Origin: Oculatella sp. LEGE 06141
Lineage (GTDB): Bacteria; Cyanobacteriota; Cyanobacteriia; Elainellales; Elainellaceae
Assembly (NCBI RefSeq): GCF_015207605.1
Contig: NZ_JADEWO010000029.1
Span: 1 to 64,000 of the forward strand
Length of the DNA stretch: 64,000 nucleotides
Direction of reading: 5' to 3'
Shown: piece by piece, positions 49,528-58,234 of the stretch
How the letters are laid out: each line of letters begins with the position of its first letter
Position numbering within the stretch: position 1 is the stretch's first letter
Made by a program: the position numbers and the translations under genes
Notes under the pieces: generated by a model
Databases searched by the model: none
What the model saw: only the letters and a program-made list of their open reading frames with translations
What the model was told of the DNA's origin: nothing

Positions 49528-51003
49528 ATGGCAAATGTAATCATTGACACCCTACTCAATCCCAATACCATCGTTCGAGAGCAAGAACAAAACAACCTTC
49601 TTGACACGCGAAATGGCCTGCTCAGAGATGCCGAAGCGGTGTTTGGCAATTTGCCCGACGGCACGGTTGGCGCAGCAGGCAACATTAACGGAGCCAACAA
49701 CATTGGACTCAATGATGCCACTGATGTCTTCTCATTCACGGTCGATCGCCCCGCCCGACTCGATGCCAGGTTGCTTTCCAATAACGAGAAAGAAATTTCA
49801 TTCAACCTCGTCAAAGACTTCAATAACAACGGCAAGAAAGACTTTGGTGCGAACTTTGAAGATCTGCTGGATGCCTCGTTCCAACCGGGAGCCGATCAGA
49901 TCTCGTTCGATCGCCTCGATCCGGGCACTTACTTTCTCGAAGTCAACAAAACCGCCGTTCCCAACAACTCGATCGACTACACACTAATTCCCAAAGCATC
50001 TGCCATTGCAAACGCCAAGCTGAATATTGAGATTGAGCGATTAATTCCGCTCGGTACGAAGGGCAATGTGGTGGTGCGGGCTGAAATCGACGGGCGAATC
50101 CGAGAAACCCAACCGTTTGCACCGATCGCCAATCAAGGCATTTTTCTTAGCGCACCCGTTGACCCCAACAAACGCGAAGTGACGGTCAAACTGGATGCGT
50201 TCAAACTGTCTGCGAATGGCAGGCGATCGCCTCTAGATCTCAACTTCAAATCTGGCACAACCCAACTATCGTTTACCTACGATACATTGACTCGTGAAGT
50301 CAAAGGAGAAACCGGATTTGGCTTCTTTGGCAAGGAGAACGCCGTAATTCGGCAGACGATTCGCGGTGATGGCGAAGGATCAATTAACGGCATCCGCGTC
50401 AGTTATGACAGCTCGACGGTTTCCGATGTGCTGGTGGGTGGCGATCCGGCTGCCATCTTGCAGGCCAACAACATTCCTGTGATTCGCGGCAGTAACGGTC
50501 AAGACCCAATGCGGGGGACGGCCAACAGCGGCATTCTGCTGGCACTGGGCGGCAACGATCGCGTCAATAGCGGCGGCGGCGATGATATCGTCGATGGCGG
50601 CAGTGGTAAAGATGTGATTACGGGCGGCACAGGCAACGACATTCTGATTGGCGGCACGGGTAGCGATCGCATCTTCGGCAGTAGCGGCGATGATCTACTC
50701 GATGGCGGCCAAGGCTCAGACCTGCTCGTTGGCGGTGCAGGCGCAGATACCTTTGTGCTGGCTCGTGGCAATGGCAGCGATATCATCCAGGACTTCCGCA
50801 ACGGACAAGACTTCATTGGACTCAGCGGCTTAACTGTTGGCGATCTGAAATTTGTGCAGCAGGGCAGCAGCACGGTTATTCAGGCAGGCCGAGAACCACT
50901 TGCTACCCTGCAAGGCATTCGCCCCTCCCAGCTTGACCTCGCCGATTTTAAGTCAATTTCAACGATGTCTGTGTTAGGAGCGAGCGTTCCCATTCTGGCG
51001 TAG
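49528..51003 (+). CDS. RTX calcium-binding secreted protein with PPC-like N-terminus (2)
   Basis: 491 aa; AGGAGAAATTC precedes the ATG. Same design as the previous gene: N-terminal part with NNIGLNDATDVFSFTVDRPARLDARL and LDPGTYFLEVNK (PPC-like); a middle region (IANAKLNIEIERLIPLGTKG, VVRAEIDGRIRETQPF) that aligns with the middle of paralogue 1; six to seven RTX repeats (LGGNDRVNSGGGDDIVDGGSGKD onward, GGTGNDILIGGTGSDRIFGS); then DTFVLARGNGSDIIQDFRNGQDFIGL and a tail ending PILA. The tail alignment with paralogue 1 (FVQQGSSTVIQ / IVQQGKNTVIG) supports a shared export signal. Function unknown. Confidence 0.87.
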   Translation: MANVIIDTLLNPNTIVREQEQNNLLDTRNGLLRDAEAVFGNLPDGTVGAAGNINGANNIGLNDATDVFSFTVDRPARLDARLLSNNEKEISFNLVKDFNNNGKKDFGANFEDLLDASFQPGADQISFDRLDPGTYFLEVNKTAVPNNSIDYTLIPKASAIANAKLNIEIERLIPLGTKGNVVVRAEIDGRIRETQPFAPIANQGIFLSAPVDPNKREVTVKLDAFKLSANGRRSPLDLNFKSGTTQLSFTYDTLTREVKGETGFGFFGKENAVIRQTIRGDGEGSINGIRVSYDSSTVSDVLVGGDPAAILQANNIPVIRGSNGQDPMRGTANSGILLALGGNDRVNSGGGDDIVDGGSGKDVITGGTGNDILIGGTGSDRIFGSSGDDLLDGGQGSDLLVGGAGADTFVLARGNGSDIIQDFRNGQDFIGLSGLTVGDLKFVQQGSSTVIQAGREPLATLQGIRPSQLDLADFKSISTMSVLGASVPILA

Positions 51004-51028
51004 CAAATCGCCCAACGGAGCCTTACAC

Positions 51029-51367
51029 ATGGCACTGTTTATTCTGTTTGCGTTGTTAGGTGGGGTGGTCGGTAGCGTTATAGTGGGTATCCCCGGTGTA
51101 CTGATGTTGATGACTGGACTGCAACAACACGCCGGATCTCGACGCTTCATTCGGATTGCCTTGTGCAGTGTGGCTGCGATCGCCACCCTCCTAATTACTG
51201 TCTGGTGGAGCGTATCTCAGTTTCAGACGATTACACCTCCGGGCGGCGGCGCACCCACCCCAGATGATGCCGCTGCCCTGCTCAAAGCTTGTCTTGGATG
51301 CGGTCTTGCGCCCGGACTGAGTCTTTTCTCAGCAGGGTTGGTTAGCCTCTGCGGTAACAGAAATTGA
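51029..51367 (+). CDS. Small membrane protein, unknown
   Basis: 112 aa with three hydrophobic segments (MALFILFALLGGVVGSVIVGIPGVLML, IALCSVAAIATLLITVWW, LLKACLGCGLAPGLSLFSAGLVSL) and a Gly/Pro-rich loop. It starts 25 bp after the second RTX stop, so it is likely co-transcribed. A CLGCG motif near residue 93 is notable. No family recognised. Confidence 0.6.
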   Translation: MALFILFALLGGVVGSVIVGIPGVLMLMTGLQQHAGSRRFIRIALCSVAAIATLLITVWWSVSQFQTITPPGGGAPTPDDAAALLKACLGCGLAPGLSLFSAGLVSLCGNRN

Positions 51368-51400
51368 ACCCACGATCTAGAACATTATTGGAGTCTACTG

Positions 51401-52141
51401 ATGAACTATTCTGCATCGATCGCCCCTCAAACCTTCGGTCATCTTTTAGGAGAATTCAACTGGCACAAATCAAAAGCGAAACGGCTGTTTGTGCTCTGGA
51501 GCCTGATGGTTTTTCCTTCCTTAATTAGCTGCTTGTTTTTAGTCGGTATTCCAGCAACGTTTTTCTCGGTCTACTTTGCTCATCGATCGTGGCGGCGATG
51601 GCGATCGCCCCAAACTGTAGTGTTGCTTTATCAACATGGCTTGGTGGATCAGCGCAAACCTCAGCCTGTAATTTTGCCCTATGCCGATGTAGATACTTTG
51701 TTGATTGCGGTCACTCGTCTAGCAAATGTTACAAGCCACGTCTATACTCTCCAAACGAAAGACAAGCGCAAGATTCAATTTGATGAGCATTTGGCGCAAA
51801 TCAAAGATTTAGGGCAAATTTTGCAGGAGCAAGTTGCACAGCAACAATTGCCAGAAGCGATCGCCACCTACAATCGGGGGCTACCTATCAGCTTCAAGCA
51901 GCTTGCCATTTCACCTGATGGAATGAGTAGAGGCAGACAACATTTATCCTGGCAGGATTTTGATGGCGCAACCGTGATTCAATCTCGAACTCGCAAACAC
52001 GTTCATGTCTTCCTTGAAATCAAGCAAAAAGGTCAACAAAAGCCCTGGGCACTGCTCGACCAAGCCACATTTCCGAATCTGTCGCTGTTTTTTGCCCTGC
52101 TCAATCATATTCAAGTTTCAACTCGGCCTGACGATATCTAA
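51401..52141 (+). CDS. Membrane-anchored hypothetical protein (DUF6585-like)
   Basis: 246 aa. Two close hydrophobic segments (FVLWSLMVFPSLISCLFLVGIPATFFSVYF, about 30-62) are followed by a cytosolic part with two beta-rich repeats: VVLLYQHGLVDQRKPQPVILPYADVDTLLI...VYTLQTKDKRKIQFD and LPISFKQLAISPDGMSRGRQHLSWQDFDGATV. The pattern (YxxGLVxxR ... Y.DVDTL ... TLxxxDxRxIxF) resembles the DUF6585 group, a PH-like fold, but I am not sure. It follows the preceding small membrane gene by 33 bp. About 200 bp after the stop hold nothing recognisable. Confidence 0.6.
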   Translation: MNYSASIAPQTFGHLLGEFNWHKSKAKRLFVLWSLMVFPSLISCLFLVGIPATFFSVYFAHRSWRRWRSPQTVVLLYQHGLVDQRKPQPVILPYADVDTLLIAVTRLANVTSHVYTLQTKDKRKIQFDEHLAQIKDLGQILQEQVAQQQLPEAIATYNRGLPISFKQLAISPDGMSRGRQHLSWQDFDGATVIQSRTRKHVHVFLEIKQKGQQKPWALLDQATFPNLSLFFALLNHIQVSTRPDDI

Positions 52142-52345
52142 TTGAATTGTTCACAGATCAGAAGCATATCGATCGTTGGTTCTTTGCCGCTTTTGGGCAG
52201 TAACGCGAGAGAACCATCGCCAGTGATTGTCTCTTCAGCATTCCAACGATCGATTGCCTTACTGGACGACCGCCTGTTGCGTCCAAACACTAGTTGATTC
52301 TGCGGGTTCAGGCTTCATACTCAACAAATTATTCTTTGTGCCTGC

Positions 52346-54094
52346 TCAATCTGGGATTAAATTACGCGTTTGTACAGCAGCAGAGAGATGGCTTTCGGGG
52401 AAGTAGTTGCTCTCTAGCAGTTGGGTCAGAACATCAGCAGTAACAGGACGACTAAAGTAATATCCCTGCACTTCATCACATCCGTGTGCTTCTACAAACT
52501 CAAACTGCTCTTTTGTTTCTACCCCTTCAGCCGTGATATTTAACTGAAGGCTGGTCGCCAAAGCGATGATGGCTTTGGTAATGACCACATCGTCTGGATT
52601 GGTGACAATGTTTCGCATAAACGATTGATCGATTTTGAGTGTATCGATAGGAAAGCGGCTGAGATAGTTCAATGAAGAGTACCCTGTACCAAAATCATCC
52701 AGTGCGATCGATATTCCCAAATCATGCAGTTGTTGTAAGCTGGCGATCGAGTGCGTTACGTTCTTCATCATCAAGCCCTCTGTCACCTCTAGCTCCAAGC
52801 AGGATGCCTCTACCCCTGTCTGTGCAAGGATTTGGGCGATGCGTTCAACAAGGTCTGGTTGTTCGAACTGACGAGCAGATAGGTTGACGGCCATCCGGAT
52901 GGGTGGCAAACCAGCCGATCGCCAAATCTGGCTTTGCTGACAGGCCGTTTTTAGCACCCATTCCCCCATTTCCAGGATGAGACCGTTAGCCTCAGCAATG
53001 GGAATGAACGTTGCTGGTGAAACCAGACCACGAACTGGATTTTGCCATCGCAGCAATGCTTCTACGGCAACAATGCGTTGTGTTCGAGTATCAAATCGGG
53101 GTTGATAGTGTACTGTCAGTTCATTCCGGATCAAGGCGTATCCTAGTTCATTTTCTAGAGCTAGCCTTTCTTGAAGTAACGTATTCATTTCAAGAGAATA
53201 GAACTGATAATGATGCCCTTGCCGCTCGGCTTGCTTCAAAGCAGTGTTAGCGTTTTGGAGAAGCTGTTCATCAGTTACGCCATCGAAAGAGGAAATTGCA
53301 ATGCCTATACTGGCACTGGTCGAAACCTCACTTCCATTCAGGGAAAATGGTTTAGCAATGGTATCCAGCAGATCTTGCGCCAAACCAGGAACATTGTGAG
53401 ATGCCGTGATTTCTGGTTGCATCACTCCAAACACATCGCTGCCAAGAAAGGCAAGCACGCTGTGTTTGGGCATAGCGTCGGACAATCGTTGAACCACGTT
53501 TCTTAGCAGCAACTCACCCACGCTGCTTCCCAGGGCATTCCGGACATTCTCGAAGTTGTTCAATCTCAGAACCATCACTGCCAGAGATCGGTTGTCTCGT
53601 TCTGCTTGAGCGATCGCCTGCTGGAGCTGTTTTTGAAATAGCAATTGATTGGGTAAACCCGTTAAATTGTCGTAATGCACTATGTATTGGATCGCATCAT
53701 CCAGGTTGCGAATGGTATGAACGGTATCAGCCATTAATGTGCCAACTTCATCGGTAAAATGGGTTGGCAGCTTAGGCAGAGCGCTTTGATTGAGATAATT
53801 CCTCAGTGCCAGAGACGTTTGAACCACAGGCGCTAATAGTGTATCTAAGGCGAGAAGTGTTAAAGCAGTGCCAACTAATGTGGCAATTAGTGCAATGATC
53901 AGGATTTTTACAGTTGACTCAAACGAAAGCGAATTGGCCGCAATGAAAAAGGCAAAGAGCGTTAAAAGCGGTACGTGAGTCCCCAGAAAAGCCACAAGCA
54001 TAATTTTTAGCTTGTAACTTCTAACCAAGTTAAAGCGAGACAAAAACGAATAAAATCTTAAGTTTTTAAGAGGAGTGTGCATAGAGGAGTACAT
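52346..54094 (-). CDS. Membrane GGDEF-EAL protein, probable c-di-GMP phosphodiesterase
   Basis: 582 aa from MYSSMHTPLK (54094); MHTPLK at 54082 is equally possible and the frame is open to 54211. None has a clear SD. Two membrane helices (LVAFLGTHVPLLTLFAFFIAA and IALIATLVGTALTLLALDTLL) precede a GGDEF domain whose signature is GSDVF in place of GGDEF, so cyclase activity is unlikely. The EAL domain is complete: EALLRW, NLSARQF, LELEVTEG, IALDDFGTGYSSLNYL, LKIDQSFM, ITAEGVET and CDEVQGYYFSRP. It should hydrolyse c-di-GMP, with the GGDEF part perhaps binding GTP as an allosteric site. Monocistronic. Confidence 0.9.
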   Translation of the reverse strand: MYSSMHTPLKNLRFYSFLSRFNLVRSYKLKIMLVAFLGTHVPLLTLFAFFIAANSLSFESTVKILIIALIATLVGTALTLLALDTLLAPVVQTSLALRNYLNQSALPKLPTHFTDEVGTLMADTVHTIRNLDDAIQYIVHYDNLTGLPNQLLFQKQLQQAIAQAERDNRSLAVMVLRLNNFENVRNALGSSVGELLLRNVVQRLSDAMPKHSVLAFLGSDVFGVMQPEITASHNVPGLAQDLLDTIAKPFSLNGSEVSTSASIGIAISSFDGVTDEQLLQNANTALKQAERQGHHYQFYSLEMNTLLQERLALENELGYALIRNELTVHYQPRFDTRTQRIVAVEALLRWQNPVRGLVSPATFIPIAEANGLILEMGEWVLKTACQQSQIWRSAGLPPIRMAVNLSARQFEQPDLVERIAQILAQTGVEASCLELEVTEGLMMKNVTHSIASLQQLHDLGISIALDDFGTGYSSLNYLSRFPIDTLKIDQSFMRNIVTNPDDVVITKAIIALATSLQLNITAEGVETKEQFEFVEAHGCDEVQGYYFSRPVTADVLTQLLESNYFPESHLSAAVQTRNLIPD

Positions 54095-54609
54095 AACGTT
54101 GGAGGAGGTATTGAGAGGAGGTATTGAAAAGTTTTCCTCACGGTTTGTTTCAGTGTTCCCTGTGTTGCAACACGAGAAGCGATCGCCCGTGCCTATCTTT
54201 GGCCGTACCAAGAATGATGCCCCTTTTGTACTGCAATACGAGGAGCGATCGCTCCTCCCCTGCTCCCCTTAAACTAACTCAGCTTCTTGAAAAAAAGTCT
54301 GTTGTTTTGACCACAAACCAAAAGGTTGAACCTCGCTGAATAGAAAGATAAACGGTTGGTTCAGTGCCTGCCGTAAAGGCATTGCCATCCCCTTACATAC
54401 GCCATACATGCACTCCGCACCACCAAGATTCATGAATTAAGGTAAGGTGAGGCTGCTTGCTAAGAGGTAGCTTTAAAAGTGTGTGCTGCATTCGTCCCTT
54501 ACACTCTCTAACTCTGGAACTTCCGAGCTAATTCTGTTTCAAAGTTCCCCAGCAGCAAGCACTTAACGCCTGCGGTAAGCCAGAAACGGGGGAGCGAGTG
54601 AGCATCGAC

Positions 54610-54900
54610 ACCTTTAAACCATCCTTCTAGCGAGCCGCGTATTTGGTTCAGTCAATCCCCTGAACGGTTCACAACCAGACTCTTCGGTGCCAGTCAAGTA
54701 CTACAGTTGTAGAGTTGACGTTGAAAGAAGCCGACGTTTGTAGTGATGAAACCTTGCAACGGCTGGGTGAATTCGTCGCCACGTAGACCAGTGCAAGATG
54801 TGGTTCACGCTTGGCATCCAAGCCCGCAGCAGTGCCCATAATACCCGACGCACTTCGGGCATACCCAAAGGGAGTTCAAGCTGCGTTTGCGTTTGAACTC
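54610..54900 (+). other. Run of strong hairpins in a gene-free gap, possible structured RNA
   Basis: The gap 54095-55144 has no supported gene. Within it are four clear stem-loops in 270 bp: GAGCCG with a TTCAG stem closed by CTGAACGGTTC (54632-54670), nested GTCAA/CTACA/TGTAG/TTGAC (54693-54719), CCCGA/TCGGG (54844-54859) and GAGTTCAA/TTGAACTC (54872-54900). The first resembles a group II intron domain V in its GAGCC...GGTTC closing stem, but lacks the GNRA-type loop and size. It might be an intron or mobile-element remnant, given the IS256 remains that follow. Confidence 0.3.
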
Positions 54901-55144
54901 GCTCATAGAATGGCTGATGGAGGCGTTCAAATCCCCCTTGTATCTTAGAGGAGTGGCAGACCGTTCCCTCTTAGGTTTCTCAAAACCGTAAAAAAGCTTG
55001 GGTCGCTACACTCCTCGAAGTGCTGAGAACTCGTAGAATCGCCTGGACTTCTAAGTCTGCATGGAGCAAGGAAGAGCGCAGCCTTCGACCTATCGTATCT
55101 GATGGAGGTCAGGATCTCATGGAGCAGCATTATACCCCATCCTT

Positions 55145-55860
55145 TATCTGGATGCTTTGTACGTCAATATCAAGGTTTCCGGGCGCGTCAGCAAACGAGC
55201 CGTGTATGTCGTGTTGGGCATCAACGGCGAGGGCAATAAGGAACTGCTGGGGTTATGGATTGGAGAGGCGGAAGCCGAAGGAGCCAAGTTCTGGCTCAAA
55301 GTGTTGACAGATTTGAAAAACAGAGGATTAAAGGACATCTTGATTGCCTGCTGCGATGGGTTAGTGGGCTTTCCCCAGGCGATCGAGGCACTGTATCCCA
55401 AAACCCATGTTCAATTGTGTATCGTGCATCTGATTCGTAATTGTCTGCGCTACGTCCCCTGGAAGGAATCTAAAGCGGTGGCAGCAGACCTCAAGCCCAT
55501 CTATCAAGCGGCCACGCTTGGCGGCGGAAGCGGCCCTTGATGCGTTTGCAGCCAAATGGGATGCTCGTTATCCGGTGATTAGCCAAATTTGGATTCGCCA
55601 TTGGGAGAACATCATTCCCATCTTTGACTATCCAATGGATATTGCAAAGTCATCTACACCATCAATGCAATTGAGTCGCTCAATCGCTCACTGCGCAAGG
55701 TGATTAAGACCAAGGCTGTATTCCCAGATGAGGAGTCTGTTTTCAAGTTGATGTATTTAGCAATGAACAACATTACCAAGCGCTGGAACCGACCGATAAA
55801 AAATTGGAGGTCAGCCTTGTCACATTTTGCTATCCTATTTCCAGGACGCTTCAACTATTG
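55145..55860 (+). pseudogene. IS256-family transposase remnant
   Basis: Frame pieces give YLDALYVNIKVSG (first catalytic Asp), AVYVVLGINGEGNKELLGLWIGEAEAEGAKFW, ILIACCDGLVGFPQAIEALYPKTHVQLCIVHLIRNCLRYV (second Asp), then after a frame change AFAAKWDARYPVISQIW, and in another frame TINAIESLNRSLRKVIKTKAVFPDEESVFKLMYLAM. These are the mutator/IS256 core in order, but it is broken by at least two frameshifts and lacks the N-terminal part. Inactive. Confidence 0.85.
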
Positions 55861-55943
55861 ACAATCTAAAGGCTGACACAAAATCTAAACACTCTCTCGC
55901 AAAAACTAATTAAGGACAAATGATCGGTATCGCTTGCATTCCC

Positions 55944-56361
55944 TTAAGTAGTAATTCCAAAGAGTGCTTCAATAAATCTGACTTGAGAGACAATATCCAC
56001 TTGGTCGATTCCTTTGACTTGTCCTTTCCGAATCATATTCATCGCCTCGATTCCGCTCAACGTTCTTCTTGCACTGTTGAACGTCTTAAATCCCACCATC
56101 GGCTTCACAATTCCTTTGATATGGCGATGATCTTGCTCAATCACATTGTTCAAATATTTGCTCTGTCTGAGTTCGGTCTCTTTTTCAATCGTCTCATCTG
56201 CTTTGAGAGCATCTATTACCACTTACCCACCGATTGATCGTCGAGTGGTCTACCTCCACCCCCCGTTCCTGCATCATCTCCTCTAGATTTCGGTAGCTCA
56301 AAGCATAGCGGCAGTAACACCGAACGTTGAGCAGGATGGTCTCGAGCAGAAAGGTCGCCAT
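55944..56361 (-). pseudogene. IS6-family transposase remnant
   Basis: Minus-strand reading gives FKWRPFLLETILLNVRCYCRYALSYRNLEEMMQERGVEVDHSTINRWV, the IS6/IS26 N-terminus. It then goes directly into ALKADETIEKETELRQSKYLNNVIEQDHRHIKGIVKPMVGFKTFNSARRTLSGIEAMNMIRKGQ, the C-terminal part with the catalytic Glu region. The catalytic Asp-containing middle is deleted and there is a frame break near 56222. Inactive. Confidence 0.85.
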
Positions 56362-56525
56362 TTGAACGGGGAGAACCTGGACATACGAGGTGAGGGAAGC
56401 AGGGGTTATTCCTCTTACCTTACCTCTCTACTGTTTTTGCAACCCTACCAGATCTAGTGCCCTACTGGGTCAACCCGGATCTCATGATCGGCATTTGTCC
56501 CGTGCAATTATTGCAGGAAAACCTC

Positions 56526-57290
56526 TTACCTACTCTGGAGCAAGATAGGTTCTGGTTCAAGCTGAGGCGTGACTTCTACCTGCTCCACCTGCTGTTTGAG
56601 CCAGGTTGCAAATAAGGCGGATAGAATTTCGTAACGCAATTCTTGAGTCAGTTCGGCTGGAATCAGTTCTTCCACCAGGATTAAATGTGCCCCCTGTGCT
56701 GTGACAATGGGTTTCAAAATTTGAGGTGGTTGAGCTGAAAATACAGCCGCCGAAATTTCTGGTTTCAGTTCATTTCGTCGTACCAGTCCGCGGTAGCCAC
56801 CTTGCCGCCGCAAATCCGGATCTTGAATATACTGGTGAGTTGCCTGATGGAAGTGGATTTCACCTTCCTGAAGGGCATAGAAAAGTTCCATCGCCAGGTC
56901 TTCATCATCCAGCACAATTTCGTACATTACTACGCGGGTATAATCAAGCTGATGTTCCAGGAAATAGGGTTCTAGCTGCTCAGCAAACAAATGCTGCGCC
57001 AGCTTAGCAGACAGAACGGTTGCAGCAGCCAGTTCTTCGAATTCATCCAGGGACAGGTGATACTTCTGCAACCAGATCCAGGTTTCGCCTGCACTATGCA
57101 GGTTGTTAACGCGGCGGAGATCATCGGCTGCTTGCTGAAGTTCATGGGTATCTGCGACGATTCCTTTCTCTGCGGCAATTTGGGCAATTACCTGCCGTCC
57201 TACAATTCCCTCAATCATGGTGGGAATCAGACAGGACAACTTGACTTGTTGAAAGATATCTTTGTCGCAAATGGTAATTGGGTTTAGCAT
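56526..57290 (-). CDS. Parvulin-like (SurA/PpiC-type) peptidylprolyl isomerase
   Basis: 254 aa. N-terminal helical part like SurA_N (VGRQVIAQIAAEKGIVADTHELQQAADDLRRVNNLHSAGETWIWLQKYHLSLDEFEELAA), then a PpiC-like domain at about 115-215 (VMYEIVLDDEDLAMELFYALQEGEIHFHQATHQYIQDPDLRRQGGYRGLVRRNELKPEISAAVFSAQ, then AQGAHLILVEE). No signal peptide is visible, so it may work in the cytosol. Such genes commonly sit with HlyD and C39-type ABC exporter genes in cyanobacteria, and here that partner set follows upstream (58235-63186), cut off by IS5 debris. Role in substrate folding before export is inferred. Confidence 0.85.
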   Translation of the reverse strand: MLNPITICDKDIFQQVKLSCLIPTMIEGIVGRQVIAQIAAEKGIVADTHELQQAADDLRRVNNLHSAGETWIWLQKYHLSLDEFEELAAATVLSAKLAQHLFAEQLEPYFLEHQLDYTRVVMYEIVLDDEDLAMELFYALQEGEIHFHQATHQYIQDPDLRRQGGYRGLVRRNELKPEISAAVFSAQPPQILKPIVTAQGAHLILVEELIPAELTQELRYEILSALFATWLKQQVEQVEVTPQLEPEPILLQSR

Positions 57291-57350
57291 AGCAAGTTCA
57301 GTGTTAAAGAGCAGAACGGGTACGGGAGAGGGGAGAATTTGATTTGGAGT

Positions 57351-58081
57351 TTAAGGGCAATGGGATGGGGATAGGTAGATTTTGAGGTTCGGGCTGCTAA
57401 CTACAGTGGCTACTTTTACCTTTTCTATAGAACCCATTTGAGATCCTAATCGGATTTTCGTCATAATCTGTGGATAAATTCGTTCCAACTTATTTCTCAA
57501 GTGGTCGATGTGATACCCGTGGTCTAACAAGATAGTAATTTTGGGGATGCTGACTGGCTCCGCCTTCTTGAAATAGTCGATGTTGAGCGTTAACCTTTCA
57601 ACTAAATCCCACATCATCAGACACATTGGCAGGGCTATAGGGGGTGAAAAAGGGAAACCCAATCGTATCAACGGCAAGATGCCTCTTTATCCCGTTCGTT
57701 GCCTTGTAGAAACAAAATTCCTTTGAATCCACACCCGCATTACAGGTGTTCTTCACCGTTTGCGAATTAATGATGATTAAGGTTGTCCATTTCGTTGTTT
57801 TTAACTTGTTCTCGTACCTGTCGATGTAATACACCCACAAGATGTTCAAACACACCTGCGGCTTGCCACTGCTTGTAGTGCCAATAAACGGTTGAATAAG
57901 GTAAGTCTCTCGGCAAGTCACACCAGTCGCAACCATTTTTGAGTTGATAGAGGATACCGTTGACGATTTCTCGTTTTGTCCAGTTTGATGGACACGTTTG
58001 TTTCTTCTTCGGTAGTATTTCAAGCAACAGGGGTTCAAAGATTTCCCATTCTGCATCAGTGAGGTCGCTGGAATAGGGCAT
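57351..58081 (-). pseudogene. IS5-family transposase remnant
   Basis: Starts intact at ATG 58081 with PYSSDLTDAEWEIFEPLLLEILP, then NWTKREIVNGILYQLKNGCDWCDLPRDLPYSTVYWHYKQWQ. It then shifts frame to WTTLIIINSQTVKNTCNAGVDSKEFCFYKATNGIKRHLAVDTIGFPFFTPYSPANVSDDVG, and again to RLTLNIDYFKKAEPVSIPKITILLDHGYHIDHLRNKLERIYPQIMTKIR. The C-terminal part with the last catalytic residue is missing. It separates the parvulin-like gene from the HlyD gene. Confidence 0.88.
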
Positions 58082-58110
58082 GACATCTAAATCAGGTAAG
58101 TTTGAGCACC

Positions 58111-58205
58111 TACAGCAGTTCTCAGTCGAGTCAGCCACCGTTTCGCCAAGATGGGTTGGGGGATAGGGTTTGGAAGGTGGTGAATACAAATGAAAATGGC
58201 TGTAA
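58111..58205 (-). repeat. MITE-like dispersed repeat, copy 3 (inverted)
   Basis: A 95-bp copy in the opposite orientation, reading TTACAGCCATTTTC from 58205 down to GAACTGCTGTA at 58111, with more substitutions than copies 1 and 2. It ends 29 bp before the start codon of the IS5 transposase remnant, so the repeat may be related to that IS. Confidence 0.7.
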
Positions 58206-58234
58206 TTCTTCTTCTAAAAGATGTCAAAGAGGCT

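Noticed and set aside
54610-54900. A definite group II intron call
   Set aside because: The GAGCC...GGTTC stem is suggestive, but there is no GNRA loop, no 5-prime GUGYG end and no reverse-transcriptase frame.
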